Shown one piece after another: positions 34,276 through 42,988 of a stretch of 64,000 nucleotides of DNA (the first letter of the stretch is position 1; each line of letters starts with the position of its first letter). Made by a program: the position numbers and the translations under genes. Where the stretch lies: NCBI RefSeq assembly GCF_015864665.1, contig NZ_JADYWU010000001.1:1798001-1862000 (forward strand), given 5' to 3'. The DNA comes from Salinibacterium sp. SWN167. Lineage in GTDB: Bacteria; Actinomycetota; Actinomycetes; Actinomycetales; Microbacteriaceae. The notes below the pieces were generated by a model. It was not told the origin of the DNA. It worked only from the letters and a program-made list of their open reading frames with translations, and did not search any database.

Positions 34276-35463
34276 TTGCTACGTAGCTATGCTGCGCTAT
34301 TGGCGTGGCCAATAATCACACTGTGGCTTGCGGTGAAGCCACAACGCTGGCGTGCGCTCACTCTGCCCGTTGATGACCCCCGCGTCGAAGCGATTGGGCC
34401 CGATCCTGATCGCGTACTCCTTCTCGGTCCCGGCAAATCGTCGGGCTATGGCGTGCATACGCATGAGCTCGGACTCGGCGGTCATCTCGCTCGAGAACTG
34501 TCAGCCCTGACCCAGCGCGGCTGCAGCGTCGACATTGTTTCTGACCCCTCGATGTCTGCCGCTGATACCGGAGTCGTCATCCGTTGGGCAAACCTTGAAC
34601 GATATGACGCCCTTGTGCTCACGCTCGGCGGGGGCGATGCCCTGCGTTTCCGGTCCCTTTTCGCTTGGCGAAGGGACATCACTGACCTGATGAACACGAT
34701 CGAAGAGTGCGGTGGCGGCGCCATGCACACGTTCATTGTTGGCGTAGCTCCGCTCGATGAATTCGTGTCGCTTCCCGCTCCATTACTCCGCATCGTCAAT
34801 CACAACGTCGCCAACCTCAACGCGATTAGCGAGCAGTTGTGCTCTACTCGCCCAGGAGCAACCTTCGTGCCTGCCACGGCATCCGCGGGAAACACTCGGG
34901 TGTTACTCGATAGCCCCACCTACGAGCACTGGGCACGCACGCTTGCCCCCGCCGTTGCGCGTTCTCTCACTGCCGTGGCTGTGCCTCCTGCTGAACGCCC
35001 CGGTTCGATCGTCGCTCCGGCAGCATTTGAGAGTTCAACACTCACCCGCAAGACGGTGTCGACATCGTTGGCCACAATCATGCATTCTGCGCGAGTTCTC
35101 TTTGGAACCGCCGGCGCCGCCATCACCTTCCATGATCAAGACGCCCACTGGTTCACGTCGATATCAGGCGTTGGCTCTATGCAACGCGATGAAGCGGGAG
35201 CATTCTGCAGTGCAGCTTTCACTGATCGTGGTCTTGTCGTTTTGGAAGACACCCTGAACGACGAACGATTTGCCGACCATCCATGGGTTGTTGAAGGTCC
35301 ACGCATCAGGTTTTACGCTGGCTACCCGGTCGCAGCCCCCAACGGCGACATCGTCGGCGCCGTGTGTATCTTCGATACCGGACCGCGCCGCTTCGATCCC
35401 AGCTACGAAACACTGCTTCGCGAACTCGCTCATCGTGCAGAGACGGCGATACGCAGCCGATAA
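34276..35463 (+). CDS. SGNH-like pseudo-hydrolase fused to a GAF domain
   Basis: Protein of 395 aa. Residues 1-235 are paralogous to the protein at 32334: hydrophobic N-terminus (about 5-20), then residues 51-60 GPGKSSGYGV in place of the GDS block, LGGGDAL in block III and DSPTYEHW at the end, so the triad is absent. Residues 260-395 form a GAF domain (AAITFHDQDAHWF, VVLEDTLNDERFADHP, GYPVAAPNGDIVGAVCIFD), a common small-molecule or redox sensor. It starts at TTG 34276 behind GTGGGGA. A sensor built from a dead hydrolase is a reasonable reading, unproven. Confidence 0.72.
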   Translation: MLRSYAALLAWPIITLWLAVKPQRWRALTLPVDDPRVEAIGPDPDRVLLLGPGKSSGYGVHTHELGLGGHLARELSALTQRGCSVDIVSDPSMSAADTGVVIRWANLERYDALVLTLGGGDALRFRSLFAWRRDITDLMNTIEECGGGAMHTFIVGVAPLDEFVSLPAPLLRIVNHNVANLNAISEQLCSTRPGATFVPATASAGNTRVLLDSPTYEHWARTLAPAVARSLTAVAVPPAERPGSIVAPAAFESSTLTRKTVSTSLATIMHSARVLFGTAGAAITFHDQDAHWFTSISGVGSMQRDEAGAFCSAAFTDRGLVVLEDTLNDERFADHPWVVEGPRIRFYAGYPVAAPNGDIVGAVCIFDTGPRRFDPSYETLLRELAHRAETAIRSR

Positions 35464-35514
35464 TTGCCGTACCTTGGATACGGAGGTCATTTCTGAACTC
35501 CGAGAAAGGCTCCA

Positions 35515-36264
35515 ATGTCTGGCACTGAGTGCATCCACGGCTTCGAAAACGGTCTCTGCGATTCCTGCTTTCCTAAGGCTGTCCCTGTCAAGCCGGTAAC
35601 GCGTGCCACTACCTCTTCTCGCACTAAGCGAGTTCCCGGCACTCCGCGCGCGTCGAGCGCGAAGGTCCCGTCGTTGTCGGACCAACGTGTCTATCACGTC
35701 ACGCACATCAGCAACTTGGAGAGCATCCTCCGCGAGGGTCAGCTTGTCGCTGCTGCGTCAATTGAGGATGCGATTCTCGACATCAGTTCGCCCTTGACCC
35801 GCGAGCTTCGCGGCGCAGCATCGCTCAGCACCGGCGAGCCCGTTGACCGCTACGTTCCGTTCAGCTTGGTGCCAGAGTCCGCAGCCTGGCGTGAACTGCG
35901 TGCCGGAGCATCGGAACCGCGCTGGTCAGACGCGGCCCGCACTGCAACACCCACAGATTTCGTGTTCCTCGTCAGCACCGTTCGCGCTCTCGGCGAGGAT
36001 GCCGTTCTGGCCGATGGCGATGCCGCAGCAAGTCTGACTCGCTTTGCCACAGACGAAAAAGCCATCACTCGGATGCTCGGCAACCTGCGTGCCGATGAGC
36101 TCACCGACGACGCTGAGGTTCTTATTCACGGCTCCTTCGCTTTCGATGATGTGCAACTCGTCGGAGTCGCGAGCGATAAAGCTCGCGAGCGTGTGAAGTC
36201 GCTCCTCGATGGCGCCTCGTTTAAGACGAAGGTGGCTGTGTATCCACCATGGTTCATTCAGTAA
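35515..36264 (+). CDS. DarT-like ADP-ribosyltransferase with N-terminal zinc motif
   Basis: Protein of 249 aa. The N-terminus has ECIHGFENGLCDSCFP, a compact Cys/His zinc-binding pattern, followed by a basic linker. The main domain matches the DarT/DUF4433 family: VYHVTHISNLESILREGQL (NAD-binding start), DRYVPFSLVPESAAW, and DDAEVLIHGSF, whose Glu corresponds to the catalytic glutamate of DarT. DarT enzymes ADP-ribosylate thymidines in single-stranded DNA and are normally neutralised by a macrodomain protein DarG; none is nearby. AGAAAGG precedes the ATG. A housekeeping or defence role is open. Confidence 0.72.
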   Translation: MSGTECIHGFENGLCDSCFPKAVPVKPVTRATTSSRTKRVPGTPRASSAKVPSLSDQRVYHVTHISNLESILREGQLVAAASIEDAILDISSPLTRELRGAASLSTGEPVDRYVPFSLVPESAAWRELRAGASEPRWSDAARTATPTDFVFLVSTVRALGEDAVLADGDAAASLTRFATDEKAITRMLGNLRADELTDDAEVLIHGSFAFDDVQLVGVASDKARERVKSLLDGASFKTKVAVYPPWFIQ

Positions 36265-36273
36265 AGTTCGCGG

Positions 36274-36279
36274 TACCGT
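36274..36279 (+). promoter_or_regulatory. -10 hexamer TACCGT of a leaderless promoter (Eis-type gene)
   Basis: TACCGT, six bases, then ATG 36286, with no Shine-Dalgarno. Confidence 0.5.
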
Positions 36280-36285
36280 TGGTGC

Positions 36286-37605
36286 ATGACCAACGACTTT
36301 TCGCTTCACCCTGTTGATCCCACGTCGGCTGCTGCCCTCGCTGCAAGTGGATTGCGCTACGACTTAGTCGATACGTCGAACCGTGCTGCATTCGAGGCCT
36401 GGTTTCAAGCGGATTCCCGTGGTTTTCACGGTCCGGCCATGTCAAAAGAACAGGTCGATTCTAATTTTGCCGGCGTGACGTATCGCCGCACGATCGGTGT
36501 GTGGGATGACCACTTGGTCGCCCCGGAAATTCCTGTAGCGACAACAAGCTCCTGGACCGAGCAACTCACCGTTCCGGGCGGTCAGAGCATTGATGCGTGG
36601 GCTATCAGCTCCGTCACTGTCTCGCCGACGCATCGTCGCCGTGGCATCGCGCGTTCGCTTCTCGAAGGGGAATTGCGCTCGGCGGCTGCGATGGGGCTGC
36701 CGATGGCGATGCTCACCGTGTCGGAGTCGACGATCTACGGCCGTTTCGGATTCGGTCAAGCCGTGTTCGCTGCTGATCTTACGATCGATACGACTCGGGC
36801 TTCGCTCGTGGCTCATGAGCGCCGTGGCACTCTGCAGCACGTGGCACCCTCCGTCTTCGTCAGCGAAGCACCTGCGGTGTTTGAACGTGTCCGGCTGGCC
36901 ACTCCAGGACAAATCGCCGTGTGGCCGCTGCGCTGGGAGCAGATCGCCGGCACTGCGCCCGGCGATGAGGAGTACACCAAGAACACCCGCGTGGTGCGAT
37001 TCGATGACGAGAGCGGAACGCCGCGCGGATTCGTGGTATATCGCGTGAAGGATGGCGGAGCCGACTTCACTCACCACAAGCTCACGGTCGACTACCTGCT
37101 GGCTGAGACCCCCGAGGCCTACGAGGCCTTGTGGCGTTTTGTGCTTGAGGTCGACCTCGTGCGTGAGGTGAAAGCCGAGCTACGCTCCGTCGATGAACCG
37201 TTGCTGTGGCTTCTGTCCGACATGCGTGCCGCTCAGGTTTCCCCGATTGATCACTTGTGGTTGCGCATCCTTGATGTGCCCGCGTCGCTCACCGCCCGGA
37301 CGTATTCGGGTGCCGCCGAGCTCGGTTTTGATGTCAACGATGACCTCGGCTTCGCCCACGGCCGCTTTGTGCTTTCGACAGATGAGGGTGGGATGCCGCA
37401 GGTGCGCGCGGTAGAAGAGCTTCCCGCCACGATTGCTTCAGTTTCGCTGTCGGTCAATGAACTCAGCTCGCTGTATCTCGGTGGAGTCACCGTGTCAGCG
37501 CTGGTTGCTGCCGGCCGCATTACGGAATTGACCGAAGGCGCTGCGGCGGTGGTGGAGCGTGTATTCCACGCGCCGACCACGCCGTGGTTGAGCATCTGGT
37601 TCTAG
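36286..37605 (+). CDS. Eis-type GNAT N-acetyltransferase
   Basis: Acetyltransferase of 439 aa with the three-part Eis architecture: an N-terminal GNAT domain with the acetyl-CoA loop VSPTHRRRGIARSLL, a second degenerate GNAT domain, and a C-terminal sterol-carrier-like domain. The protein ends ...LSIWF; in Eis enzymes the free C-terminal Phe carboxylate acts as catalytic base, and a C-terminal Phe is present. Family members acetylate amines, including aminoglycosides; this one's substrate is unknown. Leaderless start at ATG 36286. Confidence 0.87.
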   Translation: MTNDFSLHPVDPTSAAALAASGLRYDLVDTSNRAAFEAWFQADSRGFHGPAMSKEQVDSNFAGVTYRRTIGVWDDHLVAPEIPVATTSSWTEQLTVPGGQSIDAWAISSVTVSPTHRRRGIARSLLEGELRSAAAMGLPMAMLTVSESTIYGRFGFGQAVFAADLTIDTTRASLVAHERRGTLQHVAPSVFVSEAPAVFERVRLATPGQIAVWPLRWEQIAGTAPGDEEYTKNTRVVRFDDESGTPRGFVVYRVKDGGADFTHHKLTVDYLLAETPEAYEALWRFVLEVDLVREVKAELRSVDEPLLWLLSDMRAAQVSPIDHLWLRILDVPASLTARTYSGAAELGFDVNDDLGFAHGRFVLSTDEGGMPQVRAVEELPATIASVSLSVNELSSLYLGGVTVSALVAAGRITELTEGAAAVVERVFHAPTTPWLSIWF

Positions 37606-37661
37606 CCATCACTCGTGCGCTGCTGGGCGCTGCTCACGGCGAACAGTGCGAGAATGATTCC

Positions 37662-38960
37662 ATGACTGCTGCTTTGAATCATGTCCACGATCTTGCCTCT
37701 TTTGTTTCCGCATCACCGTCGTCTTTTCACGCCGTAGCGGAGGCTGCGCGCCGCTTACGTGACGCCGGTTTCAGCGAATTGCACGAGGCTGATGACTGGA
37801 ATGGGGCGCGCACTCGCAAGGCAGCGAAGTACTTCGTGATCCGCGACGGTGCGATTGCGGCATGGATTCAGCCAACGAAGGCTACCGGCACGACGCCGTT
37901 CCGCATCCTTGGGGCCCACACTGATTCGCCAAGCTTCAAGCTCAAGCCGAAGCCGACCACCGGCTCCGAAGGTGTTCTTCAAGCCGGTGTTGAGGTTTAT
38001 GGTGGCCCGCTGCTCAACTCATGGCTCGACCGTGAGCTCGAGTTCGCTGGACGAGTGACCTTCCGTGATGGCAGCACCGAACTCGTGCGCACCGGCCCAT
38101 TGCTGCGTTTTCCGCAGCTCGCCATCCACCTTGATCGCGGCGTCAACGACAAGCTCACTCTCAAGCGCCAAGCGCACATGAACCCGATGTTCGGCTTGGG
38201 CGAGCGCGATGATGCCGATGTTCTCGGTCATCTCGCCTCAATTCTGTCGTCGAAGGCAAAAGACCGTTCTGCGGAAGACATCGACGGGTATGACATCGTG
38301 GTCGCCGACACCGCGGCACCAGCGGTCTTCGGGCTCGACGACGCTCTCTTCGCCTCCGGTCGTCTCGACAATCTGTCGTCGGTGCACGCCGGTCTCGTCG
38401 CTCTGCTCGGGCTCGACACCAAGCTCGATCACATTCCGTTGTTTGTCGCGTTCGACCATGAAGAAATTGGTTCGGCATCCCGCTCTGGTGCTGGCGGGCC
38501 GTTCCTCGCCGACCTCATTGCCCGCATCAGCGCAGGTTTGGGCGGTACAGAAACAGACCGAATGCGCGCCGTCGCTGAATCCTGGTGCCTTTCCTCGGAT
38601 GCCGGCCACGCCGCACACCCGAACTACCCTGAGCGTCACGATCCCGCTAACCGTCCGCGCCTTGGTGGGGGACCGTTGCTCAAGATCAACGCCAACCAGC
38701 GCTATGCCACCGATGCGCTTGGCGCTGCGGAGTGGGCTCGCGCGTGCCGTCAGGCTGGCGTTGAGTACCAAGAGTTCGTGTCGAACAACGACATGCCGTG
38801 TGGCTCCACCATCGGGCCCATTACGGCAACCCGCTTGGGTATCCGAACTATTGACGTTGGGCTGCCATTGCTTTCGATGCATTCCGCTCGCGAATTGTGC
38901 GGCGTCGCTGACCCGCTCGCGTTGAGCTCAGCAATCGCAGCGTTCTTCTCACCCGAGTAG
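37662..38960 (+). CDS. M18 family aminopeptidase
   Basis: Di-zinc aminopeptidase of 432 aa removing N-terminal residues from peptides in the cytoplasm. Metal and catalytic motifs are GAHTDSPSF, FGLDDALFASGRLDN, FDHEEIGSASRSGA, SSDAGHAAHPNY and VGLPLLSMHSARE, all as in M18 enzymes. ATG 37662 gives the conserved start LNHVHDLASFVSASPSSFHA; the longer frame from 37584 would overlap the end of the acetyltransferase gene. Confidence 0.94.
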   Translation: MTAALNHVHDLASFVSASPSSFHAVAEAARRLRDAGFSELHEADDWNGARTRKAAKYFVIRDGAIAAWIQPTKATGTTPFRILGAHTDSPSFKLKPKPTTGSEGVLQAGVEVYGGPLLNSWLDRELEFAGRVTFRDGSTELVRTGPLLRFPQLAIHLDRGVNDKLTLKRQAHMNPMFGLGERDDADVLGHLASILSSKAKDRSAEDIDGYDIVVADTAAPAVFGLDDALFASGRLDNLSSVHAGLVALLGLDTKLDHIPLFVAFDHEEIGSASRSGAGGPFLADLIARISAGLGGTETDRMRAVAESWCLSSDAGHAAHPNYPERHDPANRPRLGGGPLLKINANQRYATDALGAAEWARACRQAGVEYQEFVSNNDMPCGSTIGPITATRLGIRTIDVGLPLLSMHSARELCGVADPLALSSAIAAFFSPE

Positions 38961-39027
38961 TGCGCGCTGGGCGCCCCCAGCTCGACGGCACCGGCGCTAA
39001 TCGCCAAGCTACTCAAGCGGCAGCCTG

Positions 39028-39549
39028 TTAGAACAGGGGAGCGATCTCGTCGCTTGCGCCCGGCAGGCTGGCGTCACTCGCGGTCGCTCCGGGGTAACCC
39101 GGGCCCGCGGGGCAGATCGAGCGACGCTGGAACGCCTCGGCGGCACCACGCGCTCGGACGTCCGCAGCTTCATTCAGCGGATGCCCCACGTGACCTCGAA
39201 CCCATTCGAAGCGGTAGCGGCGGCCGGTGATGGCATCGTCGATCTGCTTGATGAGGTCGACGTTCATGACGGGCTTGCCGTCGCCTTTGCGCCAGCCCTT
39301 TTTCTTCCAGCCGGGCATCCATTTGGTGATGGAGTTGATGACGTATTGGCTGTCGCACAAAATCAACAGATCCTCGTCGACATGGGCCGTCGCGCGGAAC
39401 AACTGCAGCACCGCCATGAGCTCGCCCTGGTTGTTGGTGGCGTGATCCCAGCCGCCAGCTGCCCAGGTGTTGTCGTCGACGTACCACGCCCATCCGGCTG
39501 GCCCTGGGTTGCCGAGCGCCGATCCGTCAGCAGCAGCAGTAATCGTCAT
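39028..39549 (-). CDS. rnhA: Ribonuclease H type 1
   Basis: Degrades RNA in RNA-DNA hybrids. It is 173 aa with the four carboxylates: ADGSALGNPGPAGWAW (Asp), NNQGELMAVL (Glu), LCDSQYVINS (Asp) and VRGHVGHPLNEAAD (His and Asp). The last 35 residues are a tail without recognised motif. ATG 39549 lies 7 nt after GAAAGG; the open frame to 39885 is non-coding upstream sequence. It is convergent with the M18 gene. Confidence 0.94.
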   Translation of the reverse strand: MTITAAADGSALGNPGPAGWAWYVDDNTWAAGGWDHATNNQGELMAVLQLFRATAHVDEDLLILCDSQYVINSITKWMPGWKKKGWRKGDGKPVMNVDLIKQIDDAITGRRYRFEWVRGHVGHPLNEAADVRARGAAEAFQRRSICPAGPGYPGATASDASLPGASDEIAPLF

Positions 39550-39663
39550 AACAACCTTTCGAAGAACTCGCGGAGTGAGAGAACTGCCGCGTCCTATCGA
39601 CTCTAGTAGCTGGTTATCACCACAGATTCTGCGGCGCACACCTCTCTGAGGACGAATCGGTTT

Positions 39664-39669
39664 TAGGGT
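39664..39669 (+). promoter_or_regulatory. -10 hexamer TAGGGT of a leaderless promoter (ABC-2 exporter)
   Basis: TAGGGT, six bases, then GTG 39676; no Shine-Dalgarno. Confidence 0.5.
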
Positions 39670-39675
39670 AGTACC

Positions 39676-40449
39676 GTGCCCGAAAACCCCACTCTCGTTC
39701 CTGCGCTTGAAATAAGCGGACTTACCAAGCGTTTTGGTGAGAAACTCGCCGTCAATGCTGTCAATCTCACTGTTCCTCGTGGATCTTTTTTCGGCCTTGT
39801 CGGTCCCAACGGTGCTGGCAAGACCACGACGCTTTCGATGGCCACGGGCCTTCTCCGGCCCGATGCTGGCACGGTTTCGGTGCACGGGCTTGATGTGTGG
39901 AGCAACCTCGTCGAGGCGAAGAAACGCATCGGCGTCTTGAGCGATGGTGTTCGCCTCTTTGACCGGCTAACGGGCCTTCAACTGGTCACCTACGCGGGCC
40001 TCTTGAGTGGCATGGACCGTGCCGTGGTCGCCGAACGCGCCGCTGATCTTCTCGAGCTGTTCGACCTCGATGCCGTGAGCGGCACTCTCGTCGTCGATTA
40101 CTCCGCCGGCATGACCAAGAAGATCGCTCTCGCCTGCGCACTGATCCACGCTCCGCAGTTGCTCGTACTCGATGAACCGTTTGAATCGGTTGACCCGGTT
40201 TCTGGTGCCAACATCCGAGATATCCTGCACGGCTTCGTCGAATCTGGTGGAACCGTCATCGTCTCCAGCCATGCCATGGATTTGGTCCAACGCATGTGCG
40301 ACCATGTCGCCGTAATTGCCGATGGCCGGGTATTGGCATCCGGAACAACGGATGAAGTGCGGGGCTCCTCGACGCTCGAGGACCGCTTTGTGGAGCTCGT
40401 CGGCGGACGTCGTCATGGAAAGGGCCCCGAGTGGTTGCGCATCTCGTAA
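39676..40449 (+). CDS. ABC-2 type exporter ATPase
   Basis: ATP-binding cassette of 257 aa: Walker A GPNGAGKTT, a weakened signature DYSAGMTKKIAL, Walker B LLVLDEPFESVDP and switch VSSHAMDLV. Its coding end overlaps the permease start by 19 nt, so the two form one transporter. Substrate unknown. Confidence 0.9.
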   Translation: MPENPTLVPALEISGLTKRFGEKLAVNAVNLTVPRGSFFGLVGPNGAGKTTTLSMATGLLRPDAGTVSVHGLDVWSNLVEAKKRIGVLSDGVRLFDRLTGLQLVTYAGLLSGMDRAVVAERAADLLELFDLDAVSGTLVVDYSAGMTKKIALACALIHAPQLLVLDEPFESVDPVSGANIRDILHGFVESGGTVIVSSHAMDLVQRMCDHVAVIADGRVLASGTTDEVRGSSTLEDRFVELVGGRRHGKGPEWLRIS

Positions 40450-42002
40450 GGCTGCGATTCAGGCTGCTTGCCAACGCCCTCACGCGTAGTCCCTGGCAGG
40501 CGGTTGCCGTAGTGCTCGGCACGGTCTACGGCATGTTCATGCTGTTCCTCGTGGTCGTCGGCCTCCTCTTTCTCAGTTCTGCTCCCGACAGCCTTGGCCG
40601 CACTGTCAGCGTCGTTGGCGGCGCCATCCTGGTGTTGGGATGGACATTTCTTCCGCTGCTGAGTTCGGGCATCGACGAAACGGTAGACCCGGCACGGCTT
40701 GCGACTTTCCCTATCCCCATCACTACGTTGCTGCTGGCTCTCGCCGTCAGCGGTGTTCTTGGGGTCCCCGGAATCATCACCACCCTGGCCGCTCTTGCAA
40801 CGAGTCTGGTGTGGTGGCAAACGCCCCTCGTCGCGATCGTCGCGCTGCTCTGTGCCGCCATCGGCGCCCTCACCTGCGTCGTAGGGTCACGGATGCTTGC
40901 CGCCCTGACGGTGCGAATCTCCTCGGGGCGTCGAGCTCGCGAAGCAAAAACAGTGCTTGTGTTGATCCCGCTCTTGCTGCTCGGCCCGGCGATTCTCGCG
41001 CTGTCCACACTTTTTCGTGAGCTTCGAACGGTGCTTCCTATCATCGCCGACGTGGTGGCATGGACGCCATTCGGGGCTATTTGGGCTGTTCCTGGCGATC
41101 TGGCTATCGGGCGGCCGGGCACAGCAGTGCTGCACGCCCTCATCGGCATCGGCACGCTCATCGCAGCGACCGCGGTGTGGCGCTGGGCGCTGGATCGCGC
41201 CCTCGAGCGCCCCGCAACCTCGACGTCCTTCAGTCACACCCAACGCGGACTCGGCTGGTTCGCCATCTTCTCCGGCACGCCAACGGGCGCGGTGGCCGCT
41301 CGCGCCCTCACCTATTGGGCGCGCGACCCGCGCTATGCCCAATCGCTCATTAGCGTGCCGCTGGTTCCCGCAATTGTCTTCTTTTATAGCGGCGCAAGCG
41401 GAGATCTCAGCGGTTTGCTCTTCGTCGGCCCTATCGTCGCGGTGCTGCTCGGGATGTCCATCTACACCGATGTCTCCTACGACAACACGGCATTCAGCCT
41501 CCACTTACAATCTGGTGTCAGCGGCCGCGCCGATCGATGGGGGAGAGTCATTGCCGTGAGCGTTTTCGCTCTGCCCACAACCATCATCCTGACGGTTGCG
41601 AGTGTGTGGGTCAGTGATAGTTGGGAACGATTGGTAGGGATGCTCGGCATCTCCCTCGGCCTCTTCATCACCGGCCTGGCACTGTCGTCACTTGTTTCCG
41701 GACGGTTCGCGTTCGCTGTGCCCGCTCCCGGAGACAATCCATTCAAGTCCCGCCCTGGCGGGGGATTCACCCTCATGCTCTCGATGTTCGCATCGTGGAC
41801 CGCACTGGCGCTCCTGGCTCTTCCCGAAATGGTGCTCGCCATTATCGGCTTCGCAACGTTCAACCAGTCACTCGGCTGGATCTCTCTCGCCGTCGCAATC
41901 GTGCTGGGAGGCACACTGCTGATTATCGGGGTGCGCTGGGGCGGAAAGCTGCTCGATGACAACGGGCCAGAGATGCTCGTGCAACTTCAGCGTCAGAAGT
42001 AG
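40431..42002 (+). CDS. Large ABC-2 type exporter permease
   Basis: Polytopic membrane protein of 523 aa with roughly 12 hydrophobic segments, encoded immediately behind its ATPase and overlapping it. GTG 40431 is the first start in frame. The protein is about twice the size of a normal ABC-2 half permease, as if two six-helix units were fused. No motif reveals the cargo. Confidence 0.82.
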   Translation: MVAHLVRLRFRLLANALTRSPWQAVAVVLGTVYGMFMLFLVVVGLLFLSSAPDSLGRTVSVVGGAILVLGWTFLPLLSSGIDETVDPARLATFPIPITTLLLALAVSGVLGVPGIITTLAALATSLVWWQTPLVAIVALLCAAIGALTCVVGSRMLAALTVRISSGRRAREAKTVLVLIPLLLLGPAILALSTLFRELRTVLPIIADVVAWTPFGAIWAVPGDLAIGRPGTAVLHALIGIGTLIAATAVWRWALDRALERPATSTSFSHTQRGLGWFAIFSGTPTGAVAARALTYWARDPRYAQSLISVPLVPAIVFFYSGASGDLSGLLFVGPIVAVLLGMSIYTDVSYDNTAFSLHLQSGVSGRADRWGRVIAVSVFALPTTIILTVASVWVSDSWERLVGMLGISLGLFITGLALSSLVSGRFAFAVPAPGDNPFKSRPGGGFTLMLSMFASWTALALLALPEMVLAIIGFATFNQSLGWISLAVAIVLGGTLLIIGVRWGGKLLDDNGPEMLVQLQRQK

Positions 42003-42027
42003 CGGACCATCGCTCGGAGCGTCGGCG

Positions 42028-42070
42028 CCTCACGAGCGCCAGCACCTCACGAGCGCCAGCACCTCACGAG
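42028..42070. repeat. 17-bp tandem repeat, about 2.5 copies
   Basis: The unit CCTCACGAGCGCCAGCA lies at 42028-42044 and 42045-42061, then CCTCACGAG at 42062-42070. It sits in the gap after the ABC-2 permease gene. The period equals that of the repeat after sufT, but the sequences are unrelated. Confidence 0.9.
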
Positions 42071-42084
42071 AATTGCCGGGCAGG

Positions 42085-42369
42085 CTAACGCGTCAGCAGC
42101 TCGGCCCGCTGGGGGTTCGCTTCGAACCAATCGGAAACGTACCAGCACATGGGCAGCACGCGCAGCGCTGAATTCACTTCGACATCATCGACCGCGAACT
42201 TCACAAGCTGGGCAGCGTAGCCCTTGCCGCGGTGGGCAGGCTGAGTATAGGTGTGGTTGAAAGAGATAGACGATCCGTTGGTGCGATAGTCCGCAACCGC
42301 GACGAGTGCGTCATCAACTTTCATGACGTAACGCGCAGCATCCTTCTCATGCAGAAACTCTGTAGCCAT
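42085..42369 (-). CDS. Small GNAT-like N-acetyltransferase (YjdJ/GtlA-like)
   Basis: Protein of 94 aa, the size of single-domain GNAT-like proteins with the fold of YjdJ. The acetyl-CoA pyrophosphate loop is QPAHRGKGYAAQLV and the C-terminal half has LRVLPMCWYVSDWFEAN, whose Cys is conserved in this group. Substrate unknown. Confidence 0.85.
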   Translation of the reverse strand: MATEFLHEKDAARYVMKVDDALVAVADYRTNGSSISFNHTYTQPAHRGKGYAAQLVKFAVDDVEVNSALRVLPMCWYVSDWFEANPQRAELLTR

Positions 42370-42380
42370 AACTCTCTACC

Positions 42381-42866
42381 CTAGGCCGGAAGTGCCGCTT
42401 CGATGGCACCAACGATGGCCGGGTCATCCGGAACCACCGTCGGGCGAAAACGAGTGACATCGTTGCCGGGCGTGACGAGAAACTTTTCGAAGTTCCACGC
42501 GACGCGGCCAGCTTTACCCGAACCATCCGCGGTCTTCTTGAGTTCGGCGTACAAGGGGTGAGCTGACTTACCGTTGAGCTTGACCTTCTCGAACATGGGG
42601 AACGTGACACCCCACGTTGTAGAGCAGTACTCCGCAATCGCTTCTTCAGAACTCAGCTCCTGCAAGAACTGGTTGCTGGGAAAGCCCAAGACAGTGAAAC
42701 CACGATCGCCATATGTCTTCTGCAGTTGCTCCAACTGCGCGTACTGCGGCGACAAACCACAGCGCGATGCGACGTTAACGATGAGCACCACTTTGTCTTG
42801 ATAATCCGCCAACGTTGTTTGGCTGCCGTCAATAGTGGTGAGGGGGATGTCTCTAAGTTCGGTCAC
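42381..42866 (-). CDS. Glutathione peroxidase family protein (thiol peroxidase)
   Basis: Peroxidase of 161 aa. The peroxidatic cysteine is in NVASRCGLSPQ and the Trp in VAWNFEKFLV. The usual PCNQFGGQEPG motif reads PSNQFLQELSS, keeping the Gln but changing its surroundings. It probably uses thioredoxin or mycothiol rather than glutathione, as is usual in actinobacteria (inference). The start is GTG 42866. It is divergent from the J-domain gene. Confidence 0.92.
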   Translation of the reverse strand: MTELRDIPLTTIDGSQTTLADYQDKVVLIVNVASRCGLSPQYAQLEQLQKTYGDRGFTVLGFPSNQFLQELSSEEAIAEYCSTTWGVTFPMFEKVKLNGKSAHPLYAELKKTADGSGKAGRVAWNFEKFLVTPGNDVTRFRPTVVPDDPAIVGAIEAALPA

Positions 42867-42988
42867 TACTCAAAACTACGCCTGCAGCCTGAACGCGCGC
42901 CGACGACATTCCGAATGTTGCCAGCGAGGATCGGTAGAATGGGAGTTTCCCCACTTCCGCATTCGTGCGGTTCACCGAAAGTGAGTTC

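Noticed and set aside
42381-42866. Selenocysteine-type glutathione peroxidase
   Set aside because: The active site codon encodes cysteine (SRCGL) and no in-frame TGA occurs; an ordinary thiol peroxidase.
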